From an uncultured Stenotrophomonas sp. (GTDB lineage Bacteria > Pseudomonadota > Gammaproteobacteria > Xanthomonadales > Xanthomonadaceae), in the NCBI GenBank assembly GCA_900078405.1, contig FLTS01000001.1, positions 1,450,626-1,514,625 of the forward strand: a DNA stretch of 64,000 nucleotides, read 5' to 3'. This document shows, one piece after another, positions 43,401-52,032 of this stretch. The notes below the pieces were generated by a model. The model was not told the origin of the DNA and made no database searches. It saw only the letters and a program-made list of their open reading frames with translations. The translations under genes were made by a program, and so were the position numbers. How positions within the stretch are numbered: position 1 is the first letter of the stretch; each line of letters starts with the position of its first letter.

Positions 43401-44024
43401 CCCCTCGCACTCGAAGCCGCTGCCGGTCCAGCGCGCGAGGCCGCCCTTGGTGCCCACCCAGAGCACGCCGTCGGGAGTGACCGCCAGGTACGCCACCGAC
43501 GCCGACGGCAGGCCACCGCCCCGGCCCGGCGTGGGCATGAACTGCTGGAGCCCACCATCGGCCGCCAGGCGGTACAGGCCGGCGGTCGGCGTACCGAACC
43601 AGACGCTGCCGTCCTGCGTGGAGGTGATGCTCCATATGGTGTTGCTGCCCAGCTGCGGCAGCGTGTCCCGGTCGAAATAACGGAAGCTGCGGCGGTCCGC
43701 CGACAGCATCACCAGCCCCGCACTCTGCGTGCCCATCCACAGCCGGTTCTGCGCATCGACGTGCAGGCTCCAGACCAAGTTGTCGCGCAGGCCGTCCTCG
43801 GCCCGCCAGATGCGGTAGTTGCGCCCGTCGAAACGCGCCAGGCCATCGCGGCTGGCCAGCCACAGGTAACCCAGATGGTCTTCGGCGAATGCATTGATGC
43901 CGGTGGACGGCAGGCCATCGACCACTTCCAGCTGGCGCGGCTGCGGGGTGGCCGGAACGTCGGCGCGCGCAACCGTGCCGAGGATCGGCAACAGCCACAA
44001 CAACGCAAGGCACACGCATCTCAC
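40482..44024 (-). CDS. Hybrid sensor histidine kinase with beta-propeller sensor and receiver domain
   Basis: The protein is 1180 aa from GTG 44024, chosen for the strong GAGGAGG eight bases upstream. It has a signal peptide (VRCVCLALLWLLPILGTVARA) and two seven-bladed-propeller-like runs of Reg_prop repeats (periodic WxGT/LWxA motifs, about residues 30-690). A Y_Y_Y domain and one membrane helix (about 760) follow. The kinase has HisKA (TLGHEVRTPMTGVLGM), HATPase (NLLNNAIKFTE; GGSGLGLAICQEL) and a C-terminal receiver (phosphoacceptor aspartate near 1107 in DVGLLDLDLP). There is no DNA-binding output, unlike the HTH-carrying two-component systems of Bacteroides with the same sensor. A separate phosphotransfer or regulator partner must exist outside the window. 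The ligand is unknown; carbohydrate sensing is only an analogy. Confidence 0.92.
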   Translation of the reverse strand: MRCVCLALLWLLPILGTVARADVPATPQPRQLEVVDGLPSTGINAFAEDHLGYLWLASRDGLARFDGRNYRIWRAEDGLRDNLVWSLHVDAQNRLWMGTQSAGLVMLSADRRSFRYFDRDTLPQLGSNTIWSITSTQDGSVWFGTPTAGLYRLAADGGLQQFMPTPGRGGGLPSASVAYLAVTPDGVLWVGTKGGLARWTGSGFECEGLDVLPSPRINGLKVDREGRLWIATNGGVAVRQADGRFERMTWPGAQPTDVLNMMQFAADGNYWLDTRLGLGRSRDGGPVRDVALYSVQERGRVRPNWVTAHEDRDGGLWFASTNAGLWHLPPNWRQFSVLTRRLDDPASLRNPYALALAASASGGIWMVGTRGALDRLDPETGEVEHHLQPVDGSNWPQSVVEDANGRVWIGSLDALVRYDPGDRSVRRWHDGDAADAAMPGDGDMLRSCNGGRLWVYSEDGGLQQRDAEGRVLLRVHPGQQGLPAAVLEDMQCGPDGQLWLSSATGLVSWQPQAQLFLPVRGGPSDHAYAFDATATGVVWVAALGRLDRYRWNDGQLLREASIGTGQGFPGLAANGLAVDGNGVAWASSARGLIRVDPASGSVRLYGVHDGLPGQEFRRRSLVRARTGQMAGGTPEGVVLFEPALVKPSGRQPPLVIERVSVRRGDVEHDLTWQSPLEIRDGDRDLRIVTRLLSFADSANNSYRFRLNGYDTGWVEVGSSGERVFSRLPPGHYRLEVQAATSDRVWSQVQTLAFDVQPPWWRSAWALVFWLALAAAAVTALVAVYRARMRRRNEWQLAVQKRQLAEQASLAKTRFLATLGHEVRTPMTGVLGMTELLLDTSLDTTQRRYADSIQQAGTHLLRLVNDTLDLARIEAGRLELEARPFELTPLLDGIAGLMAPVAEKRGLHFVRERRPPMPVLVTGDATRLRQILMNLLNNAIKFTERGQVGLDAELLPDGAGLRLVVSDTGPGIHADQQKRLFHRFEQGDGPRTASRYGGSGLGLAICQELAVAMGGHIRIDSRLGAGARFIVELPLPWRLQPATAAAPAMPAAAPKQALRILLVEDDPTVADVISHLLRARGHEVVHVLHGLAALSEVAAQSFDVGLLDLDLPLLDGLALARQLRELGCGFPLIAVTARSDADAERQALAAGFDGFRRKPVTGEMLVEAIGAACAQAAPEHP

Positions 44025-44233
44025 CGCACGACCTCCTCGCAGAGGCAGCCCGATGTCGGCACCCTCCCCCGAACCATCCGGAACCCCCTCGTCCCGGCGC
44101 ATGCGCCCCCACGGGACCGCACGATTAGACCGAAGTCACCGCGGGGCTTCAACCTCCGTGGCACCGGGGCCACCGGCACCCGCGCAACAATCCATTGCGC
44201 GGCGCAGGAGCAAACCATGACGGCGAACATGTC

Positions 44234-44239
44234 TAGAAT
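44234..44239 (+). promoter_or_regulatory. Likely -10 box of the yceI-cytochrome b561 operon
   Basis: TAGAAT 28 bases before the proposed TTG start. No good -35 hexamer at the usual distance. The rest of 44025-44266, between divergent genes, shows no other clear signal. Confidence 0.35.
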
Positions 44240-44266
44240 CCCCGCAACCCGTCGCGGAGCCGAACC

Positions 44267-44902
44267 TTGCCACGCTGCCTCGCCCTGCTCCTGCTGTGCC
44301 TGCTGCCGCTGTCGGCCGGCGCCGCGCGCTACCGGCTCGACCCGGTGCATACGCGCGTGCTGTTCGCCGTCGAGCACGCCGGCTTCTCGCAGGCGCTGGG
44401 CACGCTGTCCGGCAGCGAGGGCACGCTCGACTTCGACCCGGACGACTGGGCCGGCGCACGGCTGGACGTCATCATCCCCCTCGCACGGCTGGAGCTGGGC
44501 GACGACAAGTGGAACCGCGCCACGCTGGCGCGCAACCTGCTCGACGGCGAACGCTTCCCGCAAGCGCGCTTCGTCTCCACCCGCGTCGAACCGCTGGACC
44601 CGCAACACGCCCGCGTCCACGGCCTGCTGACCCTGCGCGGGGTCAGCCGCGAGGTCGCGCTCGACGTCACCCTCAATGCGCTCAAGCGCCATCCGCTGCC
44701 GCCGTTCCGCCGCACCGCCGGCTTTTCCGCCACCGCCACGCTGAGCCGCGCCGATTTCGGCATCGACGCGTGGAAATCCATGATCGGCGACACCGTGCAA
44801 CTGCGTATCGAGGCCGAAGCAATACTCGACAACCACGCCACCGACGGCATTCCCCCTGCTCCCGCCGAGCCCTCATTCCCCGAACCGGAACCGCGCCCAT
44901 GA
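44267..44902 (+). CDS. YceI-family periplasmic protein (first copy)
   Basis: YceI proteins are small lipocalin-like beta-barrels, some of which bind polyisoprenoids. The 211-aa product has a signal peptide (LALLLLCLLPLSAGAA) followed by YRLDPVHTRVLFAVEHAGFS, the typical YceI opening. ADFGIDAWKSMIGDTVQL is near the end, then a proline-rich tail. The only start with a ribosome site (CGGAG, seven bases) is TTG 44267. The stop overlaps the cytochrome b561 ATG. Confidence 0.88.
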   Translation: MPRCLALLLLCLLPLSAGAARYRLDPVHTRVLFAVEHAGFSQALGTLSGSEGTLDFDPDDWAGARLDVIIPLARLELGDDKWNRATLARNLLDGERFPQARFVSTRVEPLDPQHARVHGLLTLRGVSREVALDVTLNALKRHPLPPFRRTAGFSATATLSRADFGIDAWKSMIGDTVQLRIEAEAILDNHATDGIPPAPAEPSFPEPEPRP

Positions 44903-45477
44903 GCCTGAAGAACACCCCCCAGCATTGGGGCAGCGTCAGCAAGATCCTGCATTGGCTGATCGCCCTGCTGATCCTCGCCCTTGGCATCGTCGGCCTGCTC
45001 ATGGGCGAGCTGCCGAAGACGCCGAAGTATTTCTGGGTCTACACCGCGCACAAGTCGATCGGCATCACCGTGCTGGCGCTGGTGGTGCTGCGGCTGGGCT
45101 GGCGGCTGCACGCCGGCGCACCGCAACCGGTAGCGGGCACGCCCGGCTGGCAGGAGCGCATCGCCAGCGCCACGCACTGGCTGCTGTACGTGCTGATGTT
45201 CGCCATCCCGCTGTCGGGCTGGCTGTACGACTCGGCCAGCGGGTTGCGCCCGTTCAAGCTGTTCGGCCTGGTCGAGATGCCCAAGCTGGTCGCACCCGAC
45301 GAGCAGGCCGCGCAGCTCTCGCACGCGCTGCACGAGTGGGGCTTCTGGCTGCTGATCCTGGCGGTGCTGGCGCACGCCGGTGCCGCGTTCTACCACCACG
45401 TCCACCAAGGCGATGCCACCTTGTCGCGCATGCTGCCGCGAGGCTGGCTCGCCTCCCCCCAGAAGGAATCCGCATGA
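44899..45477 (+). CDS. Cytochrome b561 family membrane protein
   Basis: The 192-aa product is a four-helix di-haem cytochrome b561 (CybB/YceJ type) that probably passes electrons between the quinone pool and periplasmic acceptors. Histidines suited to haem ligation lie in SKILHWLIALL, YTAHKSIGITV, ASATHWLLYVL and LAHAGAAFYHHV. It is coupled to YceI genes on both sides by four-base overlaps. E. coli has a similar yceJ-yceI pair. Confidence 0.93.
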   Translation: MSLKNTPQHWGSVSKILHWLIALLILALGIVGLLMGELPKTPKYFWVYTAHKSIGITVLALVVLRLGWRLHAGAPQPVAGTPGWQERIASATHWLLYVLMFAIPLSGWLYDSASGLRPFKLFGLVEMPKLVAPDEQAAQLSHALHEWGFWLLILAVLAHAGAAFYHHVHQGDATLSRMLPRGWLASPQKESA

Positions 45478-46040
45478 ACATCAAGCTCACCACTCCGGCC
45501 GCCGTGGCCGCCGCCCTGGCCGGCATGCTCGCGGCCACGCCCGCGCTGGCCGCGGACTACGAACAGGCCCCCGGCTCGGCGCTGGTCTTCGCCAGCAAAT
45601 ACGATGGCGAAATCTTCACCGGCAACTTCCCCGGCTTCCGCACCGAATTGAGCTTCGACCCGGCCGACCCGGCCGCCGGCAAGCTCGACGTCACCATCCC
45701 GCTGGCCGGCACCAGCAGCGGCAACAGCGACCGCGACTCGACCCTGCTGGGCAAGGATTTCTTCGACGTCGCCCGCTTCGCGCAGGCGCGCTACACCGCC
45801 AACGGCTTCCGCGCACTGGGCGACAACCAGTACGCCGCCGACGGCGCGCTGGAGCTGCACGGCGTCAGCAAGCCGGTCACCCTGACCTTCACCTGGACGC
45901 CCGGCGCGCAGCCGGTATTGACCGGCCGGGCGACGGTGAAGCGGCTGGACTTCGGCATCGGCGGCGGCGACTGGAGCGATACCAAGACCATCCCCGACGA
46001 AACCGCGATCAGCACCATCGTCCGCTTCAACGCCAGGTAA
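45474..46040 (+). CDS. YceI-family periplasmic protein (second copy)
   Basis: The 188-aa product has a signal peptide ending AATPALAA, then DYEQAPGSALVFASKYDGE and the family motifs LLGKDFFDVARFAQARY and ELHGVSKPVTLTF. It ends DETAISTIVRFNAR. It is clearly a paralogue of the first gene in this operon but diverged, so the pair is not a recent duplication. Confidence 0.92.
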   Translation: MNIKLTTPAAVAAALAGMLAATPALAADYEQAPGSALVFASKYDGEIFTGNFPGFRTELSFDPADPAAGKLDVTIPLAGTSSGNSDRDSTLLGKDFFDVARFAQARYTANGFRALGDNQYAADGALELHGVSKPVTLTFTWTPGAQPVLTGRATVKRLDFGIGGGDWSDTKTIPDETAISTIVRFNAR

Positions 46041-46165
46041 GCCCGGCACCCCGCATGAAGCCTTCGCGGTGAAGCCCCGTACCGGGCAAAGCCCGGTACC
46101 CGCGGAACGCAAGCCCCTGTGCCGTGGATGCGGGGCTTGCCCGGCATTGGGTTTTCCCGGGGAAA
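46040..46165. repeat. Degenerate REP cluster after the yceI operon
   Basis: It contains a palindrome at 46079-46099 (GTACCGGGC / GCCCGGTAC) and a partial GTGGATGCGGGGCTTGCC unit from 46124. The units are more decayed than the other REPs. It lies between convergent genes. Confidence 0.7.
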
Positions 46166-46211
46166 CCGTGCCAAGCAAATTGCAGCGGCGGGGCTGGCCC
46201 CGCCGAGGGCA

Positions 46212-46439
46212 TCACCGGGCCAGCCAGCCCGCCAGCGCGGCCGCGTCGAACGGCCAGTCGAGTTCGCGCCCGGCGGCATCGCGCAGCACCGGCACGCGCA
46301 CGCCGTAGCGCGCCTCCAGCGCGTCGTCCTCGTCGACGAAGACGCTCTCGAACTCCGGCGCGCGCGCCTGCGCCAGCACCGCCAGCGCCTGGTCGCACAG
46401 GTGGCAATCGTCTCGCTGGTAGAGGACCAGGCCGTTCAT
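46212..46439 (-). CDS. Glutaredoxin-like small thiol protein
   Basis: The 75-aa product (MNGLVLYQRDDCHLCDQALAVL) is a minimal thioredoxin-fold protein with a CHLC redox motif. A cis-proline region follows (VRVPVLRDAAGRELDWPFD). It fits the glutaredoxin-like DUF836 family. GGAG lies six bases before ATG 46439; another ATG four codons earlier is possible. Substrate unknown. Confidence 0.85.
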   Translation of the reverse strand: MNGLVLYQRDDCHLCDQALAVLAQARAPEFESVFVDEDDALEARYGVRVPVLRDAAGRELDWPFDAAALAGWLAR

Positions 46440-46538
46440 CCATTGCTCCATCGGGGAATTGCTGCGCTGCGGGCATGGCCGGCGGCGGCAAGTCCGTAGA
46501 ATAGCGGCTCCGCTTCAACCGCAGCCACAGAAAGCAGC

Positions 46539-47921
46539 ATGTCCGTCAGCACGTTCGACCTGTTCAAGATCGGCATCGGCCCCAGCTCCTCGCACACCGT
46601 CGGGCCAATGCGCGCTGCCGAGCGTTTCGTCCACCGCTGGCTGTCCGATCCGGGCCGCTTGAATGATGTGGTGCGCATCCGCGCCGAAGTATTCGGCTCA
46701 CTCGCCCTGACCGGCCGCGGCCACGGCACCGACACCGCGGTGCTGCTCGGGCTGGAGGGCAACCGCCCCAACCTGATCGACCCGGACATCATCCCCGAAA
46801 CGCTGGCCCGCATCCGTTCGTCCAAGCGCATCAAGCTGATGGGCGAACACGAGATCGCCTTCGACGAGAAGCGCGACCTCGCATTGAACAAGCGCCAGAA
46901 GCTGCCCTACCACACCAATGGCATGCGCTTCACCGCGTTCGACGGCAACGACGAGGTCATCGCCACCCGCGACTACTACTCGGTCGGCGGCGGCTTCGTG
47001 GTCAATGCCGACGACGCCGCCGACGACCGCATCGTCCCCGACCAGACCCCGCTGCCCTACCCGTTCAAGAGTGGCGACGAACTGCTGGCGCAGGCCGCGC
47101 GCAGCGGCCTGAGCATCGCGCAGATGATGTTCGAGAACGAGAAGTGCTGGCGCAGCGAGGACCAGATCAAGGACGGCCTGCGCGAGCTGTGGGCGGCGAT
47201 GCAGGCCTGCGTGGCGCGCGGCATCCGCTCCGAGGGCACCCTGCCCGGCGGCCTGCACGTGAGCCGCCGCGCACCGGCGCTGTACCGCGAGCTGTCCTCG
47301 CGTCCGGAAGCGGCCATGCGCGACCCGCTGACCACGCTGGACTGGGTCAACCTGTACGCACTGGCGGTCAACGAGGAAAACGCCGCCGGCGGCCGCGTGG
47401 TCACCGCGCCCACCAACGGTGCGGCCGGCATCATTCCGTCGGTACTGCACTACTACGACCGCTTCTGCCCCGGCAGCAACGAGCAGGGCGTGTTCGACTT
47501 CCTGCTCACCGCCGCGGCCATCGGCATCCTCTACAAGGAGAACGCCTCGATCTCCGGCGCCGAGGTCGGCTGCCAGGGCGAGGTGGGCGTGGCCTGTTCC
47601 ATGGCCGCCGGCGGGCTGATGGCGGCGCTGGGCGGCAACCCCGGGCAGATCGAGAACGCCGCCGAGATCGGCATGGAACACAACCTCGGCCTGACCTGCG
47701 ACCCGATCGGCGGGCTGGTGCAGATCCCCTGCATCGAGCGCAATGCGATGGGTTCGGTCAAGGCGATCAACGCCGCGCGCATGGCCAGCCGCGGCGACGG
47801 CAAGCACAAGGTCAGCCTCGACAAGGTCATCAAGACCATGCGCGACACCGGCCGCGACATGCAGGACAAGTACAAGGAAACCAGCCGCGGCGGCCTCGCC
47901 GTCAACGTCATCGAGTGCTGA
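46539..47921 (+). CDS. sdaA: L-serine dehydratase, single-chain iron-sulfur type
   Basis: It deaminates L-serine to pyruvate and ammonia using a [4Fe-4S] cluster. The 460-aa product has the fused beta domain ([19 protein letters not shown]) and alpha domain. The cluster cysteines lie in [16 protein letters not shown] and further on in [18 protein letters not shown]. It is the one-polypeptide form as in E. coli SdaA/SdaB. A TAGAAT at 46497-46502 is a possible -10. Confidence 0.96.
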   Translation: MSVSTFDLFKIGIGPSSSHTVGPMRAAERFVHRWLSDPGRLNDVVRIRAEVFGSLALTGRGHGTDTAVLLGLEGNRPNLIDPDIIPETLARIRSSKRIKLMGEHEIAFDEKRDLALNKRQKLPYHTNGMRFTAFDGNDEVIATRDYYSVGGGFVVNADDAADDRIVPDQTPLPYPFKSGDELLAQAARSGLSIAQMMFENEKCWRSEDQIKDGLRELWAAMQACVARGIRSEGTLPGGLHVSRRAPALYRELSSRPEAAMRDPLTTLDWVNLYALAVNEENAAGGRVVTAPTNGAAGIIPSVLHYYDRFCPGSNEQGVFDFLLTAAAIGILYKENASISGAEVGCQGEVGVACSMAAGGLMAALGGNPGQIENAAEIGMEHNLGLTCDPIGGLVQIPCIERNAMGSVKAINAARMASRGDGKHKVSLDKVIKTMRDTGRDMQDKYKETSRGGLAVNVIEC

Positions 47922-47966
47922 GCGGCCATACCCGCCCCCGCGTCCCGCGCAAGGAGCTTCCGGACG

Positions 47967-48833
47967 ATGAACCTGCCTCCCGCCACCCCGCCGCTGCCGC
48001 CACCGCCACCGCGGCGCCCGGTTGCCGCCACCCGCCGCAACCGCGGCCACGGCGGCCTGTTCAAGCTGTTGGCCGCCGTGGCCTGCCTGCTGGTGCTGGC
48101 CGCCTACATTGGCCAACGCAAGCCGGCGCGCACGGACGCCACCACGGCCGCCGTGGAGGAAACCGCCCAGGCCACGCCCACCGCGGCCATGATCCTCAAG
48201 CCGCAGGGTGGCACTGCGCCGCCCCCGTCGGCGCCACGGGACGCGAGCTTCTCGGTCAGCAGCGACGGGCAGGTGCTGCGCATTGACGGTGGCGTCGGCC
48301 GCCGCTTCGCCAGCGACCTGAACGCGGCACTGGCCGCCCATCCTTCACTGCAGCGCATCATCATCACCAGCGGCGGCGGCTATGCCGGCCCCGGGCTGGA
48401 AGCGGCACGGCAGATCAGCCGCCGCAACCTGATCGTCCGGGTCCGCTCGCACTGCGCCAGCATGTGCGTGGGCCTGTGGGCGGCGGCCGCGGCCCGCGAG
48501 CTGGAGCCGGACGCGGTCATCGGCCTGCACCAGTGGCGCGCGCCCTGCGCCACGCTGCCACCCGAGGACCGCAGGGAATGCGAGTACACCGTGCAGTTCC
48601 TGACCCAGCATGACGCTGCCTACGACGCCTGGCTGCGCAGCGCCGGCTTCAACGCGCGCCTGCTCGCGCTGCAGGAAACCACCTCGGCCGATGACATCGC
48701 CGTGCTCACCGCGCCGCAACTGTGGGACAACGGCGTGGACTTCACCGCCGTCGATGCCGAAGGCCGGCGCATGAGCCGCGAGCAGGTGCGCGAATTCCTG
48801 GCCGCGAAATACCGCAAGGCGGGCCGCGGCTGA
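47967..48833 (+). CDS. Membrane-anchored ClpP/crotonase-fold protein, COG3904-like
   Basis: The 288-aa product has a proline-rich N-terminus (residues 1-25), one membrane helix ([18 protein letters not shown], about 32-49) and an Ala/Thr-rich linker. The periplasmic ClpP/SppA-like domain follows, with [21 protein letters not shown] and [20 protein letters not shown]. The latter matches the CASxC element of predicted periplasmic ClpP-like proteins. Whether it has peptidase activity is unclear. It starts 46 bases after sdaA and may be cotranscribed, though no functional link is evident. Confidence 0.8.
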   Translation: MNLPPATPPLPPPPPRRPVAATRRNRGHGGLFKLLAAVACLLVLAAYIGQRKPARTDATTAAVEETAQATPTAAMILKPQGGTAPPPSAPRDASFSVSSDGQVLRIDGGVGRRFASDLNAALAAHPSLQRIIITSGGGYAGPGLEAARQISRRNLIVRVRSHCASMCVGLWAAAAARELEPDAVIGLHQWRAPCATLPPEDRRECEYTVQFLTQHDAAYDAWLRSAGFNARLLALQETTSADDIAVLTAPQLWDNGVDFTAVDAEGRRMSREQVREFLAAKYRKAGRG

Positions 48834-48903
48834 TGCCTGCCAGACGGCGCGGGCTTGTCCGATACCGCTCAAGTTGCCGGCATGAGGGCCGTTAACGATC
48901 TCG

Positions 48904-51900
48904 TTGAGGTCTGAATTCATCAAGGATCCGGGGGGAGTCCTGATCGACCAGTCGTTCGCCAGTTGCCAGCGGCCATTCCGGCGCACCATCCAGCGGTGGT
49001 GTGCCGCTTTGCTCTTTTCGCTGTCGCTGTCGCTGGCGCACCCGGCGGCCGCGCTGGACCCGGACAAGCCGTTCCGCGACTACGTCACCGACAACTGGGG
49101 CGTGGAGCAGGGCCTGCCGCAGATCAGCGTGCTGGCCATCACCCAGGACCCGGCCGGCTACCTCTGGTTCGGCACCCAGGCCGGACTGGCACGCTTCGAC
49201 GGCGTGCACTTCCAGCGCTACACCCGGCACGACGCCTCGGAGCTGGGCAACAACATCCTGGCGCTGCAGGCCGATGGGCCGCAGCGGCTGTGGGTGGGCA
49301 CCGCGCGCGGGCTGGTGCTGTTCGAGGACGGCCATTTCCAGTCCATTCCCGCCAGCGCCAGCGTCGACGCGCCCGAGCGCAGCTTCCCCGTCAACGCACT
49401 GGCCCGGGGAGCCGGCGGGGAAGTGCTGGTCGCCGGCCCGGATGGCATCTACGTGGTCGCGGACAAGCACCTGCAACGCCTGCATGCCCTGCCCGGCCCC
49501 ACGCTGAGCCTGCTGCACGGGGACGATGGCCTGTGGGCCGGCAGCACCGGCAGTGTCTTCCACGTCACCGACGACGGGATCGAGAACTATCCGCTGCCGG
49601 CCACGGTGCGCGACACCTCGGTGACCGAGCTGGCCAAGGTCGGCGACAAGCTGTGGGCGGGCACCCGCCACGGCCTGTTCCGGCTGCAGGGCCAGGCATG
49701 GAAAGCGGCCGGCAACCGCCCCGGGGAAGCCGCGCAGGCGGTGGAGGCCCTGGCTGCCGACCGCGACGGCAACCTGTGGGTGGCGACCCCGCAATACCTG
49801 CAGCGGCTGCACGACGGCATGCCCGCCGAACGCATCCAGAACATGGCCGGCAGCATCGCCATCCGCTCCATCCACGAGGACGACACCGGCAACCTCTGGC
49901 TGGGCAGCATGATCGAGGGCGTCACCCGCGTATGGAACGGCTGGACCCGGCGCCTGAGCCAACCCGAAGGCCTGAACGACCCGCTGCTGTGGTCGATCGC
50001 CGCCGGGCCGGACGGCAACATCTGGGTCGGCAGCAACAACGGTGTCTACGAATGGCAGGGCGGACGCTTCCAGCACCGCGTCGGCGGCGCCCAGTTGCCG
50101 CAGCCGGAGGCCTACAGCCTGCTGCCCGAGCGCGAGCAGACCTGGATCGGCACCCGCGCCGGCGTGGCCGTGCTGCGCCAGGGCAAGGTCACGCAACCGG
50201 CGGTGCTGGCCCCGTTGCGCAACGCGCAGATCAACGGCATCGTCCGCGACCACCGCAACCGCCACTGGTTCGCCACCACCCAGGGGCTGTACCTGCTGGA
50301 TGCCGACAACCGGCTCACTCACTACGACGAGAAGGACGGGCTGGTCGACGCGCGCATCCGGCTGCTGCTGGAAACCCGCGACAACCGGCTGCTGGTCGGC
50401 ACCTACAACGGCCTGTACGAATGGCGCGCCGGCCACCTCCTGCCCACCGGCGAGGACACCGGGCTGGCTGAAGGCATCGCGGTCACCGCCCTGCTGGAAC
50501 TGCAGGACGGCCGCTGGGTGCTCGGCAGCAACACCGACGAAAGCCTGCGCGTATTCGATGGCCGGCGCTGGCATCACCTGAGCCATGACCGCGGCCTGCC
50601 GGCCAACATCCCGTTCCACCTGGCCGAGAAGGACGGCGACCTGTGGGTGGCCGGCATGCAGGGCGTCTACCGCCTGCCGCTGGCCTCGATCGACCAGTCG
50701 CTGGCCGACCCGAAAATTCCGCTGGCCGTGCAGATGGTCATCAACTCCGGCGCCGACCAGGGCGGCGGCCAGCAGGACAAGTGCTGCAACGGCTCCGGCA
50801 ACAGCCGTGGCCTGCTGCGCGACGGCCGCCTGTGGCTGCCCACCCGCGACGGCGCCTTGCTGGTGGACGTGGTCACGCCGCAGCAGCCCTTCACCCGCAA
50901 GGTGCGGATCGAAGGCCTGCAGGTGCAGGGCCAGTCGATCCACCCGAGCACCGGCAAGTTCCAGCTGCCACTCAACGCCCGCAGCCCGCGCATCGAGTTT
51001 TCCCTGCCCACCTTCGAGGCGATGCATACCCCGCAGCTGCGCTACCGCCTGCGCGGCTACGATGACGGCTGGCGCGAGCCGGAAAGCCCGGCCATGCGCT
51101 CGGTCAGCTACAGCAACCTGCCGCCGGGCCGCTACACCTTCGAGGTAGCCGACTTCGGCAGCAGCGACCCGCAGGCCGGCATGGCCCGCCTGCAGCTGGA
51201 GATCCCCCCGCGTCCGCACGAAACCCTGGCTTTCCGGCTGCTGGCGCTCCTGCTGCTGGCCGGTTCGATATGGCTGGGCTACCTCGGCCTGAAGCACCGC
51301 TACAAGCGCCAACGTGCCGTACTGGAGCGGCTGGTACAGGAGCGCACCCGCGACCTGCAGGCCGCCAACGCGCGGCTGGAAGTCATCAGCTTCACCGACC
51401 CGCTCACCGGCCTGCACAACCGGCGCTATCTGGCCCAGCAGATCCCCACCGACCTGGCCTTCTACGAGCGCGACGAAAGCTACCGCGACGGCAGCGAGGC
51501 GGTGGTGTTCGCGCTGCTCGACGTGGACCACTTCAAGACGATCAACGACACCCACGGCCACGCCGCCGGCGACCGCGTGCTGGAACAGCTCGGGCAACTG
51601 CTGAACGAACTCAAGCGCAGCGGCGACTACGTGGCACGCTGGGGCGGTGAGGAGTTCCTGCTGGTGCTGCGCCCGCTGCCGCGCGGCGACCTCGGGCAGA
51701 TCGGGCAGCGCCTGTGCAGCCACATCGCCGAGCATGACTTCGAGCTCGGCAACGGCCTGCGCCACCGCATCACCGTGTCGGTCGGCCTGATCGAGTGCCC
51801 GCTGTTCCCCGCCTACCCGCAGCTGCTCGGCTGGGAACAACTGGTCACCCTGGCCGACCGCGCCCTGTACCGCGCCAAGAGCAGCGGCCGCAACGGCTGG

Positions 51901-52032
51901 GTCGCATACCGCCCGGCACCGGGCGCGCAGTTGCCGGAAGACCTGACCGCCAGCAGCGGCGACCCGTGGTGGCTGGTGGAAAACGGGCTGCTGGAAATGT
52001 TCGATGGCGAAACCCACTGCACGATCATGTAG
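48904..52032 (+). CDS. Diguanylate cyclase with beta-propeller sensor (Reg_prop / Y_Y_Y / GGDEF)
   Basis: The long protein (up to 1042 aa) has a signal sequence (RWCAALLFSLSLSLAHPAAA). Reg_prop beta-propeller repeats span about 60-690 (many LWFGTxxGL/LWVGTxxGL units). A Y_Y_Y domain (RLRGYDDGWREPES) comes next, then one membrane helix (near 780-795), a short coiled coil and a C-terminal GGDEF domain. The active motif is GGEEF (RWGGEEFLLV) and DPLTGLHNRRYL is intact, so c-di-GMP synthesis is expected. No inhibitory RxxD is evident. No ATG or GTG precedes the signal peptide in this frame, so the start is uncertain: TTG 48904 has no ribosome site, while a GGGGGAG lies just before CTG 48940/ATC 48943. 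The TAG stop lies in a REP. Confidence 0.9.
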   Translation: MRSEFIKDPGGVLIDQSFASCQRPFRRTIQRWCAALLFSLSLSLAHPAAALDPDKPFRDYVTDNWGVEQGLPQISVLAITQDPAGYLWFGTQAGLARFDGVHFQRYTRHDASELGNNILALQADGPQRLWVGTARGLVLFEDGHFQSIPASASVDAPERSFPVNALARGAGGEVLVAGPDGIYVVADKHLQRLHALPGPTLSLLHGDDGLWAGSTGSVFHVTDDGIENYPLPATVRDTSVTELAKVGDKLWAGTRHGLFRLQGQAWKAAGNRPGEAAQAVEALAADRDGNLWVATPQYLQRLHDGMPAERIQNMAGSIAIRSIHEDDTGNLWLGSMIEGVTRVWNGWTRRLSQPEGLNDPLLWSIAAGPDGNIWVGSNNGVYEWQGGRFQHRVGGAQLPQPEAYSLLPEREQTWIGTRAGVAVLRQGKVTQPAVLAPLRNAQINGIVRDHRNRHWFATTQGLYLLDADNRLTHYDEKDGLVDARIRLLLETRDNRLLVGTYNGLYEWRAGHLLPTGEDTGLAEGIAVTALLELQDGRWVLGSNTDESLRVFDGRRWHHLSHDRGLPANIPFHLAEKDGDLWVAGMQGVYRLPLASIDQSLADPKIPLAVQMVINSGADQGGGQQDKCCNGSGNSRGLLRDGRLWLPTRDGALLVDVVTPQQPFTRKVRIEGLQVQGQSIHPSTGKFQLPLNARSPRIEFSLPTFEAMHTPQLRYRLRGYDDGWREPESPAMRSVSYSNLPPGRYTFEVADFGSSDPQAGMARLQLEIPPRPHETLAFRLLALLLLAGSIWLGYLGLKHRYKRQRAVLERLVQERTRDLQAANARLEVISFTDPLTGLHNRRYLAQQIPTDLAFYERDESYRDGSEAVVFALLDVDHFKTINDTHGHAAGDRVLEQLGQLLNELKRSGDYVARWGGEEFLLVLRPLPRGDLGQIGQRLCSHIAEHDFELGNGLRHRITVSVGLIECPLFPAYPQLLGWEQLVTLADRALYRAKSSGRNGWVAYRPAPGAQLPEDLTASSGDPWWLVENGLLEMFDGETHCTIM

